Assembly (NCBI RefSeq): GCF_020497125.1
Contig: NC_059073.1
Span: 17,443,225 to 17,507,224 of the forward strand
Reading direction: 5' to 3'
DNA: 64,000 bases
DNA from: Mauremys mutica
Lineage: Eukaryota > Chordata > Testudines > Geoemydidae
Positions 41,608 to 53,811 of this stretch are shown one piece after another. Below the pieces are notes generated by a model that saw nothing but the letters and a program-made list of their open reading frames with translations, searched no databases and was not told the origin of the DNA. The translations under genes and the position numbers were made by a program. Position 1 is the first letter of the stretch; every line of letters begins with the position of its first letter.

Positions 41608-43106
41608 ATATCATAGAATCTCAGGGTTGGAAGGGACCTCAGGAGGTCATCTAGTCCAACCCCCTGCTCAAAGCAGGACCAAACCCAACTAAATCATCCC
41701 AGCCAGGGCTTTGTCAAGCCTGACCTTAAAAACTTCTAAGGAAGGAGATTCCACCACCTCCCTAGGTAACCCATTCCAGTTCTTCACCACCCTACTAGTG
41801 AAAAAGTTTTTCCTAATGTCCAACCTAAACCTCTCCCTCTGCAACTTGAGACCATTACTCCTTGTTCTGTCATCTTCTACCACTGAGAACAGTCTAGATC
41901 CATCCTCTTTGGAACCCTCTTTCAGGTAGTTGAAAGCAGCTATCAAATCCCCCCTCATTCTTCTCTTCTGCAGACTAAACAATCCCAGTTCCCTCAGCCT
42001 CTCCTCATAAGTCATGTGCTCCAGCCCCCTAATCATTTTTGTTGCCCTCCGCTGGACTCTCTCCAATTTATCCACATCCTTCTTGTAGTGTGGGGCCCAA
42101 AACTGGACACAGTACTCCAAATGAGGCCTCACCAGTGCTGAATAGAGGGGAATGATCACATCCCTCGATCTGCTGGAAATGCCCCTACTTATACAACCCA
42201 AAATGCCATTAGCCTTCTTGGCAACAAGGGCACACTGTTGACTCATATTCAGCTTTTCGTCCACCGTAACCCCTAGGTCCTTTTCTGCAGAACTGCTGCC
42301 CAGCCATTCGGTCCCTAGTCTGTAGCAGTGCATGGGATTCTTCCGTCCTAAGTGCAGGACTCTGCACTTGTCCTTGTTGAACCTCATCATATTTCTTTTG
42401 GCCCAATCCTCTAATTTGTCTAGGTCCCTCTGTATCCTAGCCCTACCCTCCAGCGTATCAACCACTCCTCCCAGTTTAGTATCATCTGCAAACTTGCTAA
42501 GGGTGCAGTCCACACCATCCTCCAGATCGTTAATGAAGATATTGAACAAAACCGGCCCCAGCACCGATCCCTGGGGCACTCCACTTGATACCGGCTGCCA
42601 ACTAGACATGGAACCATTGATCACTACCCGTTGAGCCCGACCATCTAGCCAGTTTTCTATCCACCTTACCGTCCATTCATCCAGCCCAGACTTCTTTAAC
42701 TTGCTGGCAAGAATACTGTGGGAGACTGTATCAAAAGCTTTGCTAAAGTCCAGAAATAGCACATCCACTGCTTTCCCCTCATCCACAGAGCCGGTTATCT
42801 CATCATAGAAGGCAATTAGGTTAGTCAGGCATGACTTGCCCTTGGTGAATCCATGCTGACTGTTCCTGATCACTTTCCCCTCCTTTAAGTGGTTCAGAAT
42901 TGATTCCTTGAGGACCTGTTCCATGATTTTTCCAGGGACTGAGGTGAGACTGACTGGCCTGTAGTTCCCCGGATCTTCCTTCTTCCCTTTTTTAAAGATG
43001 GGCACTACATTAGCCTTTTTCCAGTCATCCGGGACCTCCCCCGATCGCCATGATTTTTCAAAGATAATGGCCAATGGCTCTGCAATCTCATCGGCCAACT
43101 CCTATC
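41608..43106 (-). mobile_element. CR1 LINE, 5'-truncated, with intact 3' ORF2
   Basis: A 1.5-kb CR1 copy. The minus-strand reading frame is open from the truncation point at about 43106 to the natural stop at 41689. It is followed by the 3' UTR (GAGCAGGGGGTTGGACTAGA-type tail, complement at 41650) and the ATTCTATGA-type terminus. The 5' part (APE endonuclease and the start of RT) is absent. Confidence 0.92.
41689..43098 (-). pseudogene. CR1 ORF2 reverse transcriptase (C-terminal 469 codons)
   Basis: Reverse transcriptase that would copy CR1 RNA at nicked chromosomal DNA. Motifs in order: [17 protein letters not shown] (motif 1 region), [21 protein letters not shown] (motif A), [15 protein letters not shown] (motif B) and [11 protein letters not shown] (motif C, FADD). 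Then come the thumb-like and C-terminal CR1 domain ([33 protein letters not shown]). All catalytic Asp residues are present, so this fragment is young. There is no native start codon; it is an internal fragment after 5' truncation and cannot be mobile by itself. Confidence 0.92.
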
Positions 43107-43137
43107 AAAAATATCTATATGTTTATAGCTATGGGAA

Positions 43138-43240
43138 AGCTAGATCACCTAAAAAAATCATATCCATAGAATTTAAGGCTAGAAGGCACCATTAGATCAT
43201 CACAGGCCATTCAGTTTCACTCAGTTATCCCTTTACTGAG
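43138..43240 (-). repeat. CR1 3'-tail fragment
   Basis: Complement of TCCATAGAATTTAAGGCTAGAAGG, ATTAGATCATC and ACAGGCCATTCAG, as at 61062. Confidence 0.5.
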
Positions 43241-43539
43241 CCAGCAATGTGTGTATATTAACCAGAGAGACTCCTTTCCTAGAACTACTTGTGATACAAA
43301 CATTCCACTGAAATCCATGGCACTCTAGAATGGAACTAGTGCACATGGTCACAAAGCCGATGTGGTGTTCCAGACAGACACTGCTGGGCGAATTGACAGA
43401 TGGACCTAAAAAAAAGGTGAGTGGTGCAATAGGTGCCTTTGCTAAGGTTTCATCTCTGGAGATTCGGATTCAGATCTGGCTGAAGTCTCCAATCCAGTGA
43501 TCTGGGAGCCCTGGGAATATGCATTAATTGTAGTGCATT

Positions 43540-43740
43540 GGGGTCTCACTGTACTAGGCATTATACAAATATAGTCCCTGCCCTGAAGAGTTAAAAACTC
43601 AATAGAAAAACAACTAAAGTGTGGGAAGGAAACAGAGGCACAGAGGTGAACTGACTTGCCCAAGGTCTCACGGTGGCAAAGTTGAGCACAGAGTCCAGCT
43701 CTCTTGACTCCCAGCCTTGTGCTGCCTCCGTTATTCTAAT
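43540..43740 (-). repeat. MIR-like CORE-SINE, inverted
   Basis: Contains the complements of the tail (TACTAGGCATTATACAAATA, CTGCCCTGAAGAG) and of the MIR core (GAGGCACAGAGGTGAACTG, CTTGCCCAAGGTC) in order, ending with tRNA-like head remnants. Confidence 0.55.
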
Positions 43741-45134
43741 TTATTAAAATGAATCATAATATTTAGTCTGCATCATATTATTTTGCACGTCTCTATTCAA
43801 AGCTCTTTCCAAAGATCAATTAATGAAGCTCCACAACAACTGTATGAGGTAGGTAAGGGAAGATTAGCATCTCCATTTCAGAGTGTGGTCAGTCTCACCC
43901 CACTGATAACAAGCAAGCAACAAATTGCCTACAGTTGCAGTGAATAATTCGTGAAGAGCCCGTCGACTGACGTGTTCACATAAAGTGTTAGCTGACCAAT
44001 TTCAACCAGCAACCATCCTCATAAATATCTAAGTCTGTTTATGAATAAGTTGCAAGCGGAAGAAAAGGGAAGACATCAATTGAATAGAGAATGTGCTAAG
44101 AATAATTTGCCAGGCAATAGTCTCTTGTGAGAGAAGATGGCTACTGAACAACCAATGGATTAGCCTGTTGAGACTGAGGTGCACTGTCAAAGCTGTGTGG
44201 GAGTGTCTCTCTTGTAGCTGCCTGCCCTCTGCCTCCATCTAGTATAGTTATTATCAAGAGCACTAAAATTCATGCACAAATTTGAGTTAGCAGAAAAGAA
44301 AGATTGGATGTAATAGGGGACATCTGATTTACATCTACAAGTCTTTGAGTAATTTAGTTTTGAAATTTAAGATTTAAACTAATGTATTCCTTGGCTAAAA
44401 GTTATTCTAGCTTCTCCAGGCAGTGTAATAGAAAGAAATGTGATCTTTTTGATTAAGCCGGAACATTTACTGCCTCTGAGAAGTGCTCACGTATTATGCC
44501 ATGGGGATATGGTACTTTGTGCAACTTCTGCTACATTGGCAATATTCTAGGGTAAATCTTCAAAAATATAGCATATGGGAAACTGCAAATCATCCTAATT
44601 AATTACACTGATACAGCGCAGCGCCTATCTACCAGAGTATCTGAGATGCTTCCAATAAAACAAATTCAGCTTAAGGTCAGTTTCTGCTCTCATTTACACC
44701 AAGTATTAATGCAAAGGAGTGCCTTGTACATCAGCAGTGTTACTTCAGATTTAGGACCAGTTCAACAAGTACTTAAATGTGTGCATAATTTAAGCACATG
44801 AGTATTTCCATTGATGTGAATGGGACTGCCCTCATATGCTTTCAGTTTCACATGTTCTTAAGTACCTTAAGACAAAATGAAGGACATAAATATGTGCCTG
44901 AGATCAAAGTCTTGTCCTGAATGGCTAAAGACATACAAAGGTAGCACAACAATGAAAAATCATGTATGAAATGAATGTACTAAAGTGCTCCTGGATAAAA
45001 AGGATTTTAAAAATGTTTACAAAATGGCTAAATCCCTAGCTATTCTCTAGGTCCAAAAGCAGAGATGAACTCCTGCTGCAAAACTTGGATCTAGATTTCA
45101 AACACCCCCACTGTTAGCCGTGGTACGTTTCAGA
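43741..45134. other. No gene seen; one more MIR-like remnant
   Basis: 43798-43900 has MIR-like phrases (TGAGGTAGGTAAGGGAAG, ATCTCCATTTCAGAG). The remainder is AT-rich with nothing recognised. Confidence 0.35.
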
Positions 45135-45275
45135 GCCCATTATAATAATAATAATAATAAATTATGTGTTTATGATTTGTATTGTGATAGTGTTTAGGAG
45201 ACCCATTCGTGGACCAGAACTCGATTGTGCTAGGTGCTGTACAAGAACAGAGCACAAAGATTGGTAGCTCTTTAT
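45135..45275 (-). repeat. CORE-SINE/L2-like tail fragment with (ATA)n
   Basis: An AATAAT repeat followed by the complement of the CACCTAGCACAA-type tail (GTGCTAGGTGCTGTACAAG). Confidence 0.45.
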
Positions 45276-45432
45276 GGCAGAAACAATCAGATGCTACGTC
45301 TACACATATGGCATTGGGTAGAGTACAGACACTACACATGTAGAGGGACATTACTCTGCTGAAGATAGCTGCGCAGCCATGGGAGGCACTGCTTGTGTGT
45401 AGAGAGCTGTATAGGGTATATAGCCTGGGGCA

Positions 45433-45662
45433 GTGGTCCCCAACCTTTTTCGTCTGGCAGGTGCCAGACAACGAGCCACGGAGGACCGTGGTGGCGAACG
45501 AGCATCCGCTGAAATTCCACCGACAAGCGGCAACGTCAATAGGTGTTGCCGCCGAAACGCCGCCAACAAGTAGCATCATCCAGAGGCGTCGCCGCCGAAA
45601 TACCACCAAAAATTGGCGGCATTTCGGCAGTGACGCTGCTGGATGACGCAGCTTGTCGGCCA
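45433..45662 (+). mobile_element. hAT-like MITE, 3'-truncated
   Basis: Begins CAGTGGTCCCCAACCTTTTT, a classical hAT terminus, and continues with GCCGCCGAAA(C/T) repeats forming inverted copies (AATGGCGGC-type). The opposite terminus is missing. Confidence 0.6.
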
Positions 45663-45812
45663 CATTTTACAGATTGGGAAATGGAGGCACAGAGTTTTGA
45701 AGTGATTTATCAAAGTTCACGCAATGAGTTAACGGCGAAGTCAGGAATAGACCCAGACCTCCTACCTCCCATTCTAATACTCTATCCACTGCACCACATG
45801 ACTATTAAGACA
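45662..45812 (-). repeat. MIR-like SINE, inverted
   Basis: TTTACAGATTGGGAAATGGAGG, then the complement of core and head: ACCCAGACCTCCTACCTCCC, CTCTATCCACTGCACCAC. Confidence 0.55.
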
Positions 45813-46615
45813 AAACCATAGAGATAGTTGCAAAATCTGGACAGGAGCTTGTAAATGTAGGGGATGTTTGGAGCCAGGATTCTGGTGTACATTTAAGGCT
45901 GAAATGTACAGACTTTATGCTTCCTGCAACTGTCAACCTCAAGCTGAAGTCAGACCTTCAGAGCTAGATAAATTAAAGCTCAGAAAGCTATTGAGGTCTC
46001 ATTCTGTTAGAGAACTTAAAAGTTAAAACCCAGTCTAATCTTGCCAGCATTCCTGGGCAGGGAACGTACAGTGGTTCTGTGTTTGTTCAGCAACTACCAA
46101 AGTGGGGCCATCGTCCATGTCTGGGACTCTTAAGTGTTAGCGTAATATAAATAATGATCTGTGCCCTCACAAGCAGCTAGTGAGGTGAACATAGCAGCCG
46201 GGCTGTAGAATTCCCCGCCACACACACACACACCCTCATTCATCCATGATGGAAGCTGGGTTGCACAAGAACACTAATGCACTATGGACTAGCGGCCGGC
46301 ATTGGATCAGCCTTTTTAGCAGCATTGGTATCTGCACTCGGCTTGTTACTGTGAACGGGCTGGGTGTGTACGTTCCCCACACAACACTTTGAACAATGTA
46401 CCATCTCCCCTACTGAATAATTATTCCATTAATTAAGCTGAATGCTTCGTTCAATCAGCCTGTAAAGGTTGCATTCATTATTCAAATATCTGCTGGTCTG
46501 AGAGAACCTAAGTGAAGCTAAAGCAGAGCTCCTGCTAGTACTTAACACTCACACTGCTGGTCTGCATGGAGTGAACTTTAGAGGCAGAGCTGCTGTCCAG
46601 TGGGTGATATTTATG

Positions 46616-46731
46616 TAGGGTGACCAGACAGCAAGTTTGAAAAATCAGGATGGGGGGTAATAGCAGCCTATATAAGAAAAAGACCCCAAAATTGGGACTG
46701 TCCCTATAAAATCGGGCCATCGGTCACTCTA
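46616..46731. mobile_element. 116-bp hAT-like MITE
   Basis: Ends TAGGGTGACCAGAC and inverted TAGAGTGACCGATG. Flanked by TATTTATG (46608-46615) and TATTTATC (46732-46739), an 8-bp duplication with one change. Confidence 0.7.
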
Positions 46732-46739
46732 TATTTATC

Positions 46740-49557
46740 CCCACATTAATACAGAGGTGGATGAGAAGACATGGCAACAACTTATCTACCCAGTATATGC
46801 GAGGCTTTCTTGTAGCTCTGCCAGCCAGAGCCAGGTGGTGGAAGAGCATGAGGAGAAGCCGGGGTAACACCAGAGGCAGAGGCAAGGGCAGTACTTCCCG
46901 GTGCTTAGAACTGACACTCCTTTTCAGAAGTGCAGCATATGCTGGCCACAGTACCAGCCACCAGCTGTTGTGCAGCCATGTGCCTGTAGCTCTCATGTTT
47001 TGGAGTGCAAGCAAAGCATTCTGGCTCCCCTAGCATGGCTGCTCACAGGCATTGGCAGGGGCTCCGTGTACCTTCTCCCTGCCTTCCTGGGCTGAAATAG
47101 CCAAAATCCAGGCCTATTTTTTTATTTGCAATTCCTTCAAGACAGGAAAGTTTGAGACCTATAAATCCAGGACACACGATTCAGTGAAACCACCAGTTCC
47201 TCTGCTGGGTGACTCAAACACTAAGCTCTGGTTTGGCTGATGGCCGGGATGGGTTTCTGCAGATGGCACCATCCTTACACTGTCTGTCACTCCCTCTGCG
47301 TACAACAGTCTTGTGAGTAGGCAGGGTGTTGAAACACCAAAATGTCAGTACTCTTCCTGCTAGTGGAAATGGAGCAGAGGAGCAGCGTGACACAAGCATA
47401 CAGTAGACTGAGCCAGAGTGATTAGAGATGGATCAGACCTATTAGGTCATCTAAACATATCTTTGCAAGATAGTTCCCTCCAGTATGCTCTCCAATGCTG
47501 TGCACAGTTTACATCAGTTTCAGATGACCCAAACAATGGGGTTTCCACCACTCCCTGCAAAAAATCCATATACTCTATTCACATTGCAAGAAACCAAGCT
47601 TTAATAAACTTATTAAAGTTTATTTTTTCTGTTCAGATTGTTCAAGAATCAACCCCCATTTTCTTTTAGCGCCACGAGAACATGTTGAGGAGCTTTAGAC
47701 AAATGCTTCTCAGACTTTGGGCTATTTGCAAACTGTTCCCATTGGCAATTCCTATAGTGTGGTCACATGGGGTTGTTTCCACTCTGCTTGGATGGCTGGA
47801 AATTTTTTAAACAAGGGAATAATGACTAGAAAATAATGAAGTCCTGCTACCAATATTCAGACAAGCACTTGCGTGCTAAGACTGGTGGAAATGTCAGGAT
47901 TTGTGAGTATTTTCATGAATACCCAGCAACTGCCTGAATATTTGCAAATAACATTAAGAACCCACTAAGAATAGTGAATAAAACTCAGGCTTCAGATTTT
48001 TAAATTCGCCAGTTAGGTTTTCTATTATGTGACCAGCTGTAATCATCACTCTGGGTTTGCTGCTGACTGGTAGCCCAGCTCAGGAAATGGGGACATTAAT
48101 AGTGTGGTCAGCCATACTTGCAGATACATTATTTCTGGTGTCTGCCCATGCAGTATAATCTACATTGGTGCCTGCCAGACTTGACATTATCACTTTAAAG
48201 AGTTGTTTTTTAAACAAAAGTTTGCAATTTAGGGCTTCTTAAGAAAGAAGACAAATCTATCAGAAACCCAAGATTCCAAAAGGCCAAGCAATTTCAGAAT
48301 TATGATAATACAACTAGTTTGATACTGCACAATATCATTTTGCAAGCATGTGAGCCAAACAGATGAACAACATAAATAACGGGAAGATCGGACTATAGCA
48401 GTATAAATTTATGTGGCGAGAAATAAAATGGCACAAAAGAGGGAACACAGCTCACAGAGTAAAATAGGGCAATGTATGAGAGAAATATCAGAACTAAGCA
48501 ATGCATAGCAATGAAAGGAAGATCAGCACATAATGAAAGGAATCAAAGCTGAACAGAATAGAGGCTGGACTATGAAAAAAAATACTGGGTTAAAGTTTCA
48601 AAAGCACCAAACTCCCATTTTCTAAAGTGACTTAGGGCAGGATTTTTAAAGGTATTTAGGTGCCTAAAGATGAAGAGACATGCACTGGGATTTTCAAATG
48701 CACCTGGATACATAACTCCCATTGGACTCAGGCACCTGGGCACTTGAGAAAAATCCCATTAAAGGTGCCTAAATATCTTTAAATATCTGGCTGTTAGAAG
48801 CCTACGTCTCGCTGAAAGTCACTGGGACTTAGGTGCTTTCAAAAATGTTACCCAGCATGTCAGATTCTGCTACTCATAATGAGTGGTATTTACTCCTGGA
48901 AGTAAATCTCATTGAACTCCATGTGCACTACTTGCCTGAGCAGCTACTTCTCAAGGTGAGTGAGGATTGCAGGATCAGGCCCACAATAATAAGGGCCAAA
49001 TTGTGTACTGACTTTACTGGCCATGGTGGGGAGGAGAGGCACAAGAAATACACACACACACACATGCACATCTGGTGCAGCTGCTTGAGAGCAACACACA
49101 ATAGCTCACTTTTGGTCCCCCTTCCTCACCTTCTCCCTGGGGACCAAGGTAGCCAAGAGGCGATGGGGAATAGCAGAGAGAAGGTGGGTCCATGGCCTTA
49201 TTCCTCACAGAGTAGGGTTGACACTTTGGGAGAAGGCATTCTGCTCCTCCTGGGGGATGAGGTGGCTCCATGCTGCTCCTTTCTTGGGGCTGGATATCAT
49301 GATCTAGCCCTCCATGTTCGTGTCAGATATCTACCTAATGCCATCTCATACAACTCTCAGCTGCGGTCAACTGTGGTTGGCAAACATGGCTCTGTGATGC
49401 TATATAGCTACGCTTTATAGCTATGTTCTGATGCTTTTGTGGCTAGCATGGGTGATGCAGACTTTCCCTGTCTATCCGGGGAAGACATGCTGAGAATGTG
49501 TATGATAAACAACAGGACTGCTTCTCAATCAAATGTTTCAGAGCTTGCCCTGAGGTA
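46740..49557. other. No gene seen
   Basis: Mixed-composition intergenic sequence. Short CA repeats near 49051. No frame with motifs and no transposon ends recognised. Confidence 0.35.
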
Positions 49558-49563
49558 CCTATG

Positions 49564-49858
49564 GGTAGGTCCATACTTACCCGCCGGGTCGACGCGGAGA
49601 GTTCGACTTCTCGGAGTTCGAACTATCGCGTCTAATCAAGACGCGATAGTTCGAACTCCGAACACGCTCCCGTTGACTCCGGAACTCCACCACCGCGAAC
49701 GGCGGTGGCGGAGTCGACAGGGGAGCCATGGAGTTCGATCCCGTGGTGTCTGGACAGGTAGGAAATTCGAACTAAGGTAGTTCGACTTCAGCTACGCTAT
49801 TTGCGTAACTGAAGTCGCGTACCTTAGTTCGACCCCCCCCCCCGTAGTGTAGACCAGG
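49564..49858 (+). mobile_element. 295-bp MITE, copy 3, with long hairpin
   Basis: Begins GGTAGGTCCATACTTACC and ends GTGTAGACCAGG. CCTATG on both sides (49558-49563, 49859-49864). Contains a perfect 22-bp inverted repeat, arms 49612-49633 and 49639-49660, with loop AATCA. A second imperfect hairpin around 49767-49831 is centred on TACGCTATTTGCGTA. No coding capacity. Confidence 0.8.
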
Positions 49859-49864
49859 CCTATG

Positions 49865-51220
49865 AGTCATTAATAGTACAACTGGCATTTGGTACCAGTT
49901 GATTTATCCCATGTTTGTAGGTCTTGAAAGTTGTCAGCGAAGTGTAAGCCATGGCTTGTAAGATTAATAAGTAATTCCTCCTGGGCCTCAAACATTAGAA
50001 AAGCATTTCTGTTTAGCCCAAAATCTGATCCACCTAGGAAATAAAGACAATAAGAAAACAGTTCATGTCATGTGAGACACTTTGTCTAAGGACCCACACA
50101 TCAGCCAAGGTGGGGAGTTCTACTCCCCAAGAATAGAAACAAAAAATTAGATTGTTAATTGCCTAGGCAAGAATCTCTCATAATCTGGATACGGATAAAG
50201 CCTCTTTCTGCCTCCTAACCAAGCTCAAAAGAACTCCAAACTATTACCAAGCAGAGAAACACGTTGCTCTCAGTGGACAAAGTGACCCATTGCTAACTGA
50301 GTGGATCAAGAGATGGATGGGGAAGCTGTGACTTAACCAAACTAAAAGTAACTTGCTGTGAGATTGAAGGTCAGATAGGACAAACTGCCTGTTACCCCCA
50401 AGAAATCCAAACCATATATTTTCACCCCAAAATTATAAACTATACATTTGTTTGCCTTCTAAATCAAATATTCCATGGATAATCTGTTTTGCTCTATCAG
50501 TGTGTCTTTCATCCCAAATTGGAACTACACATTTCCTTGCCTTGTGTATCAGATCTATTTCGCCCTTTCTGTGGATAATGTCTCTTGTTCTGTTGCTGTC
50601 TGGAAACAGATCCTACAGCGGAGCCGTCTCCAGGTAACCTAATGAGCACAGCTGGAATGTAGTAAGCTACCTGATTGGCTACACTGATTGGTTGGATATG
50701 TCAGCAGACAGGTTCTAAAGCCAAGCAGCAGCACCAGTTTGGTTTGGGATGGAGGATTTTCTGACCTCAAATGAAGTCACTCTGGAAACCCAAAAAGAGT
50801 GTATAAGAGAGGGAGAAAGGTTACCAAGGCGGGGAGGCAGGACAAAAAAGTAGAAGCGGAATCAGATGAGGATAATATCAGAAAACAAGCAAAGCTGAGG
50901 AAGGAAACAAACCAAAGTGTTAAAACTGCAAGATCATTAGCCAAAGAAATAAGATTAGATGATACTATCTGTGTGAAAGTGGCTGCCTGGCTAAAAAAGG
51001 TATAGGCAATATGGTAAAATATAGGAGGCTGCTACATAGTGATCTTTTAGCTGAATGTAAAATTAAGAGCACACTGATAAACTGCCTAAAGTAACAAGCC
51101 TCCCCCCACCCAACACTCACCATGCTTTGGATGTTCATTGAGATGTGTGCTTGGCAAAGGTCAGTGAGAAAGTGATTGTTATGTTACCAGTGGTGTATTT
51201 CACTGAAATCTTTCAATACT
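49865..51220. other. No recognised gene; short basic open frame
   Basis: A Lys-rich open stretch (50799-51005; RKQAKLRKETNQSVKTARSL) could be a transposon ORF fragment, but shows no known motif and no ATG at its beginning. Confidence 0.3.
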
Positions 51221-51279
51221 GTGCATGAACTTAACAATCATGCTTCTGTGCATCATTCCTTGTGCTTCGACAGATGTGG

Positions 51280-51512
51280 CCTTGAGGAACACCCCACATG
51301 CACCGGCCGAGCATCTCTACCAGATAAGAAAGCTCCCAAGACAGAGTAAAGAAGACATGTTCTGGAAGGTACTGCACTTCTCCAGTGCAGAGAAAAGGGA
51401 ACGCAAGGAGTGCAGGGAAGCCAAAAGGCAGGACAGAAAAGAAAATCAGGAGTTTGTTAAGGACGCTACTGAGTGGAAAATTAAAGTCATGGAGGACAAA
51501 CGCAGATGTTGA
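51280..51512 (+). pseudogene. C-terminal exon of a Myb/SANT transposon protein
   Basis: Follows an acceptor-like GTGCTTCGACAG. It encodes a charged helical stretch (IRKLPRQSKEDMFWKV, SSAEKRERKECREAKR, DRKENQEFVKDATEW) resembling the C-terminal dimerisation region of the Myb/SANT proteins of Harbinger-type transposons found in many turtle loci. It ends at TGA 51510-51512. It lies on the opposite strand from the SANT-domain exon at 52665-53111, so the two halves are not one gene as they stand. Confidence 0.45.
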
Positions 51513-51778
51513 AGTCCTTAATAATGCTGCAGACTGAGCAGATGCATGCCCACCCTCCCCTGCAGCACATTAAGAACTCTTTTCCATGCCCTCCTTCCCC
51601 CAAATTCTGCCTGCACTGTTCTTTCTGCTTTCCAGGACTTCTTGGTTTCTCCTTCACTCCACCCCCTGAAACAATTTTAAAATAATATCTGGACCTACAC
51701 ACAGCTCTAAAAGTCTGCCCTTCCCTAGTACCTCCTATCCCATCAAGCGTCTTTGTGTATGTGTGTGTGTTGTTTCTT

Positions 51779-52456
51779 AGAATCATAGAAGATTAGTGTT
51801 AGAAGAGACCTCAGGATGTCATCTAGTCCAACCCCCTGCTCAAAACAGGACCAACATCAATTAAATAATCTCAGCCAGGGCTTTGTCAAGCCAGGCCTTA
51901 AAAACCTGATGGAGATTCCACCACCTCTCTAGATAACCAATTCCAGTGCTTCATCACCCTCCTAGTGAAATAGTTTTTCCTAATATCCAACCTAGACCTC
52001 CCCCCACTGCAACTTGAAACCATTGCTTCTTGTTCTGTCATCTGCCACCACTGAGAACAGCCTAGCTCCATCCGCTTTGGAACCTCCCTTCAGGTAGTTG
52101 AAGGCTACTATCAAATCCTCCCTCACTCTTCTCTTCTGCTGACTAAATAACCCGTTCCCTCAGCCTCTCCTCATAAGCCATGTTCCCCAGCCCCCTAATC
52201 ATTTTCGTTGCCCTCCATTGGACTCTCTCCAATTTGTCCACATCCCTTCTGTAGGGGGCAGGGGATCAAAACTGGACACAATGCTCCAGGTGTGGCCTCA
52301 CCAGTGTCGAATAGAGGGGAATAATCACTTCCCTCAATCTGCTGGCAATGCTCCTACTAATACAGCCCAATATGCCATTGGCCTTCTTGGCAAGATTTCT
52401 TTTGGCCCAATCCTCCAATTTGTTTAGATCACTCTGGACCCTATCCCTACCCTCTA
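51779..52456 (-). mobile_element. CR1 LINE 3' end with internal deletion
   Basis: Collinear with 41613-42441 but lacks about 160 bp: the sequence jumps at 52391 from the GCCAAGAAGGCC region to the part ending in GGGCCAAAAGAAA (complement). Stops and indels present. The 5' end abuts the Harbinger-type Myb gene region. Confidence 0.85.
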
Positions 52457-53508
52457 GTAAAAGCAAAGTTTTTGAACAGTAACTCATCTTTATTTGTTTC
52501 CTACAAATTGAGATAGCAGGCACTACCAATACATACACAGTCAGTTTAATCATTTGCATACTGGAATGTAAGGACCCAAATGTCACCATTGCATCCTAGG
52601 AAAACTACATATAATGTAATATTGCAGCACCAATCACAGAAGTATACATGACTGGTTCTCATTTTCAAAGTGTTGTCTCAAAGCCTTCCTGATTGTCTAA
52701 CTCCATCTCTTCACCAATGACTTTGTCCTCCGAGTTAGGTCCTCTTTTCGCTGCCTCCAGGCTCACCGAAGTATCCATGGTGCTCTTGGCAGTGGAGGTG
52801 GGGTAGCCACTGAGGATAACGTCCAGCTCCTTATAGAACTGGCAGGTGTTAGGTGCAGCACCAGAGTGACAGTTTGCCTCCCTCTCCTTATGGTACGTCT
52901 GCCTCAGCTCCTTTATCTTCATTCTGCACTGCAGCATGTCCCGATTATAGCCCTGTTCACACAAGCCTCGATAAATCTGCCCATAGGTATCAAAATTCCT
53001 ATGGCTCAAGCACAGCTGGGACCGCACAGCCTCCTCTCCCCATATACTGAGCAAATCCAGCAATTCCGCAGTGATCCAAGTGGGAGACCGTTTGCTCGGA
53101 TAAGACATCATGGTCACCTGGGAAGATGCAATGAGACCTCTACACGCCAAGCCAACAGGAAATGGAATTCCAAAAATTCCTGGGGCTTCAGGGGAGGGAG
53201 GGAGGGGGCAGATGGTTGTTTACCTGGATGCAGGGCAGTGAAGTTCAAACTGCTGACCAGAGCGGTCAGGATGGGCATTGTGGGACAGCTTCTGGAGGCC
53301 AATTAAAGCGATAAAATCAAGCACAATGTCTACACCGGCACTTTGTCAACAAAAATTTTGTGCATAAAGCCTTATGTCTCTCATCAGGGTGGTTTTATTT
53401 TGTCACATTTTTGCTGGCAAAAGTCACATTGCAGTGTGTACAGAGTCACTTTTTTGCAGACAAAAGCTGCTGTTTGTTGACAAAGCTTTGTAGTGTAGAC
53501 AGGGCCTA
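52457..53508 (-). mobile_element. PIF/Harbinger-type DNA transposon, truncated
   Basis: The outer end on the minus strand reads GGCCCTGTCTACACTAC (53508 downward) with TAA just outside, the TWA-like flank of Harbinger elements. It contains the Myb/SANT gene. No DDE transposase and no opposite terminus are present; the other side is bounded by a CR1 copy. Confidence 0.55.
52665..53111 (-). pseudogene. Myb/SANT-like DNA-binding protein of a Harbinger-type transposon
   Basis: A 148-residue frame from ATG 53111 to TGA 52665. The first 90 residues form a trihelical Myb/SANT-like domain with its Trp landmarks: RSPTWITAELLDLLSIWG, then FDTYGQIYRGLCEQGYNRD, then QCRMKIKELRQTYHKERE. In Harbinger transposons such proteins bind the transposon ends and bring the transposase. 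Related domains occur in vertebrate MSANTD/ZSCAN-type genes. The C-terminal helical part normally following is missing: the frame ends shortly after an acidic tail. The single-exon frame is undamaged, so expression cannot be excluded. Confidence 0.7.
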
Positions 53509-53811
53509 AGTAAGTGACTCATTAGTCAACAAAGAGGAGAAAGCAAGCCATCCTGTCAGGCTCCTCTGGCCAGAGCACAACACCTTTCTTCACCATACTG
53601 ATCCCAGCCAAGAACTGACCTGCTTGGGCCCTACAGCTCCTTTTAGTTGAGCCTGCTGGGCTCTGATTAGCTGTTTCCATGAGGCACCACTAGGCAGGCC
53701 TGGAGGGCCCATTTTTGCTGCTCTTTTCCTGGGGTGGTGTGTGGTAGGACAGTAGGGCCTCCATCAGGGGGCCTCAAGGGGCCAGGTACACCCGATCACA
53801 AGTAGTAATTC

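Noticed and set aside
50799..51005. Lys-rich 68-codon frame as a LINE ORF1
   Set aside because: No RRM, zinc knuckle or coiled-coil signature, and no ATG at its start.
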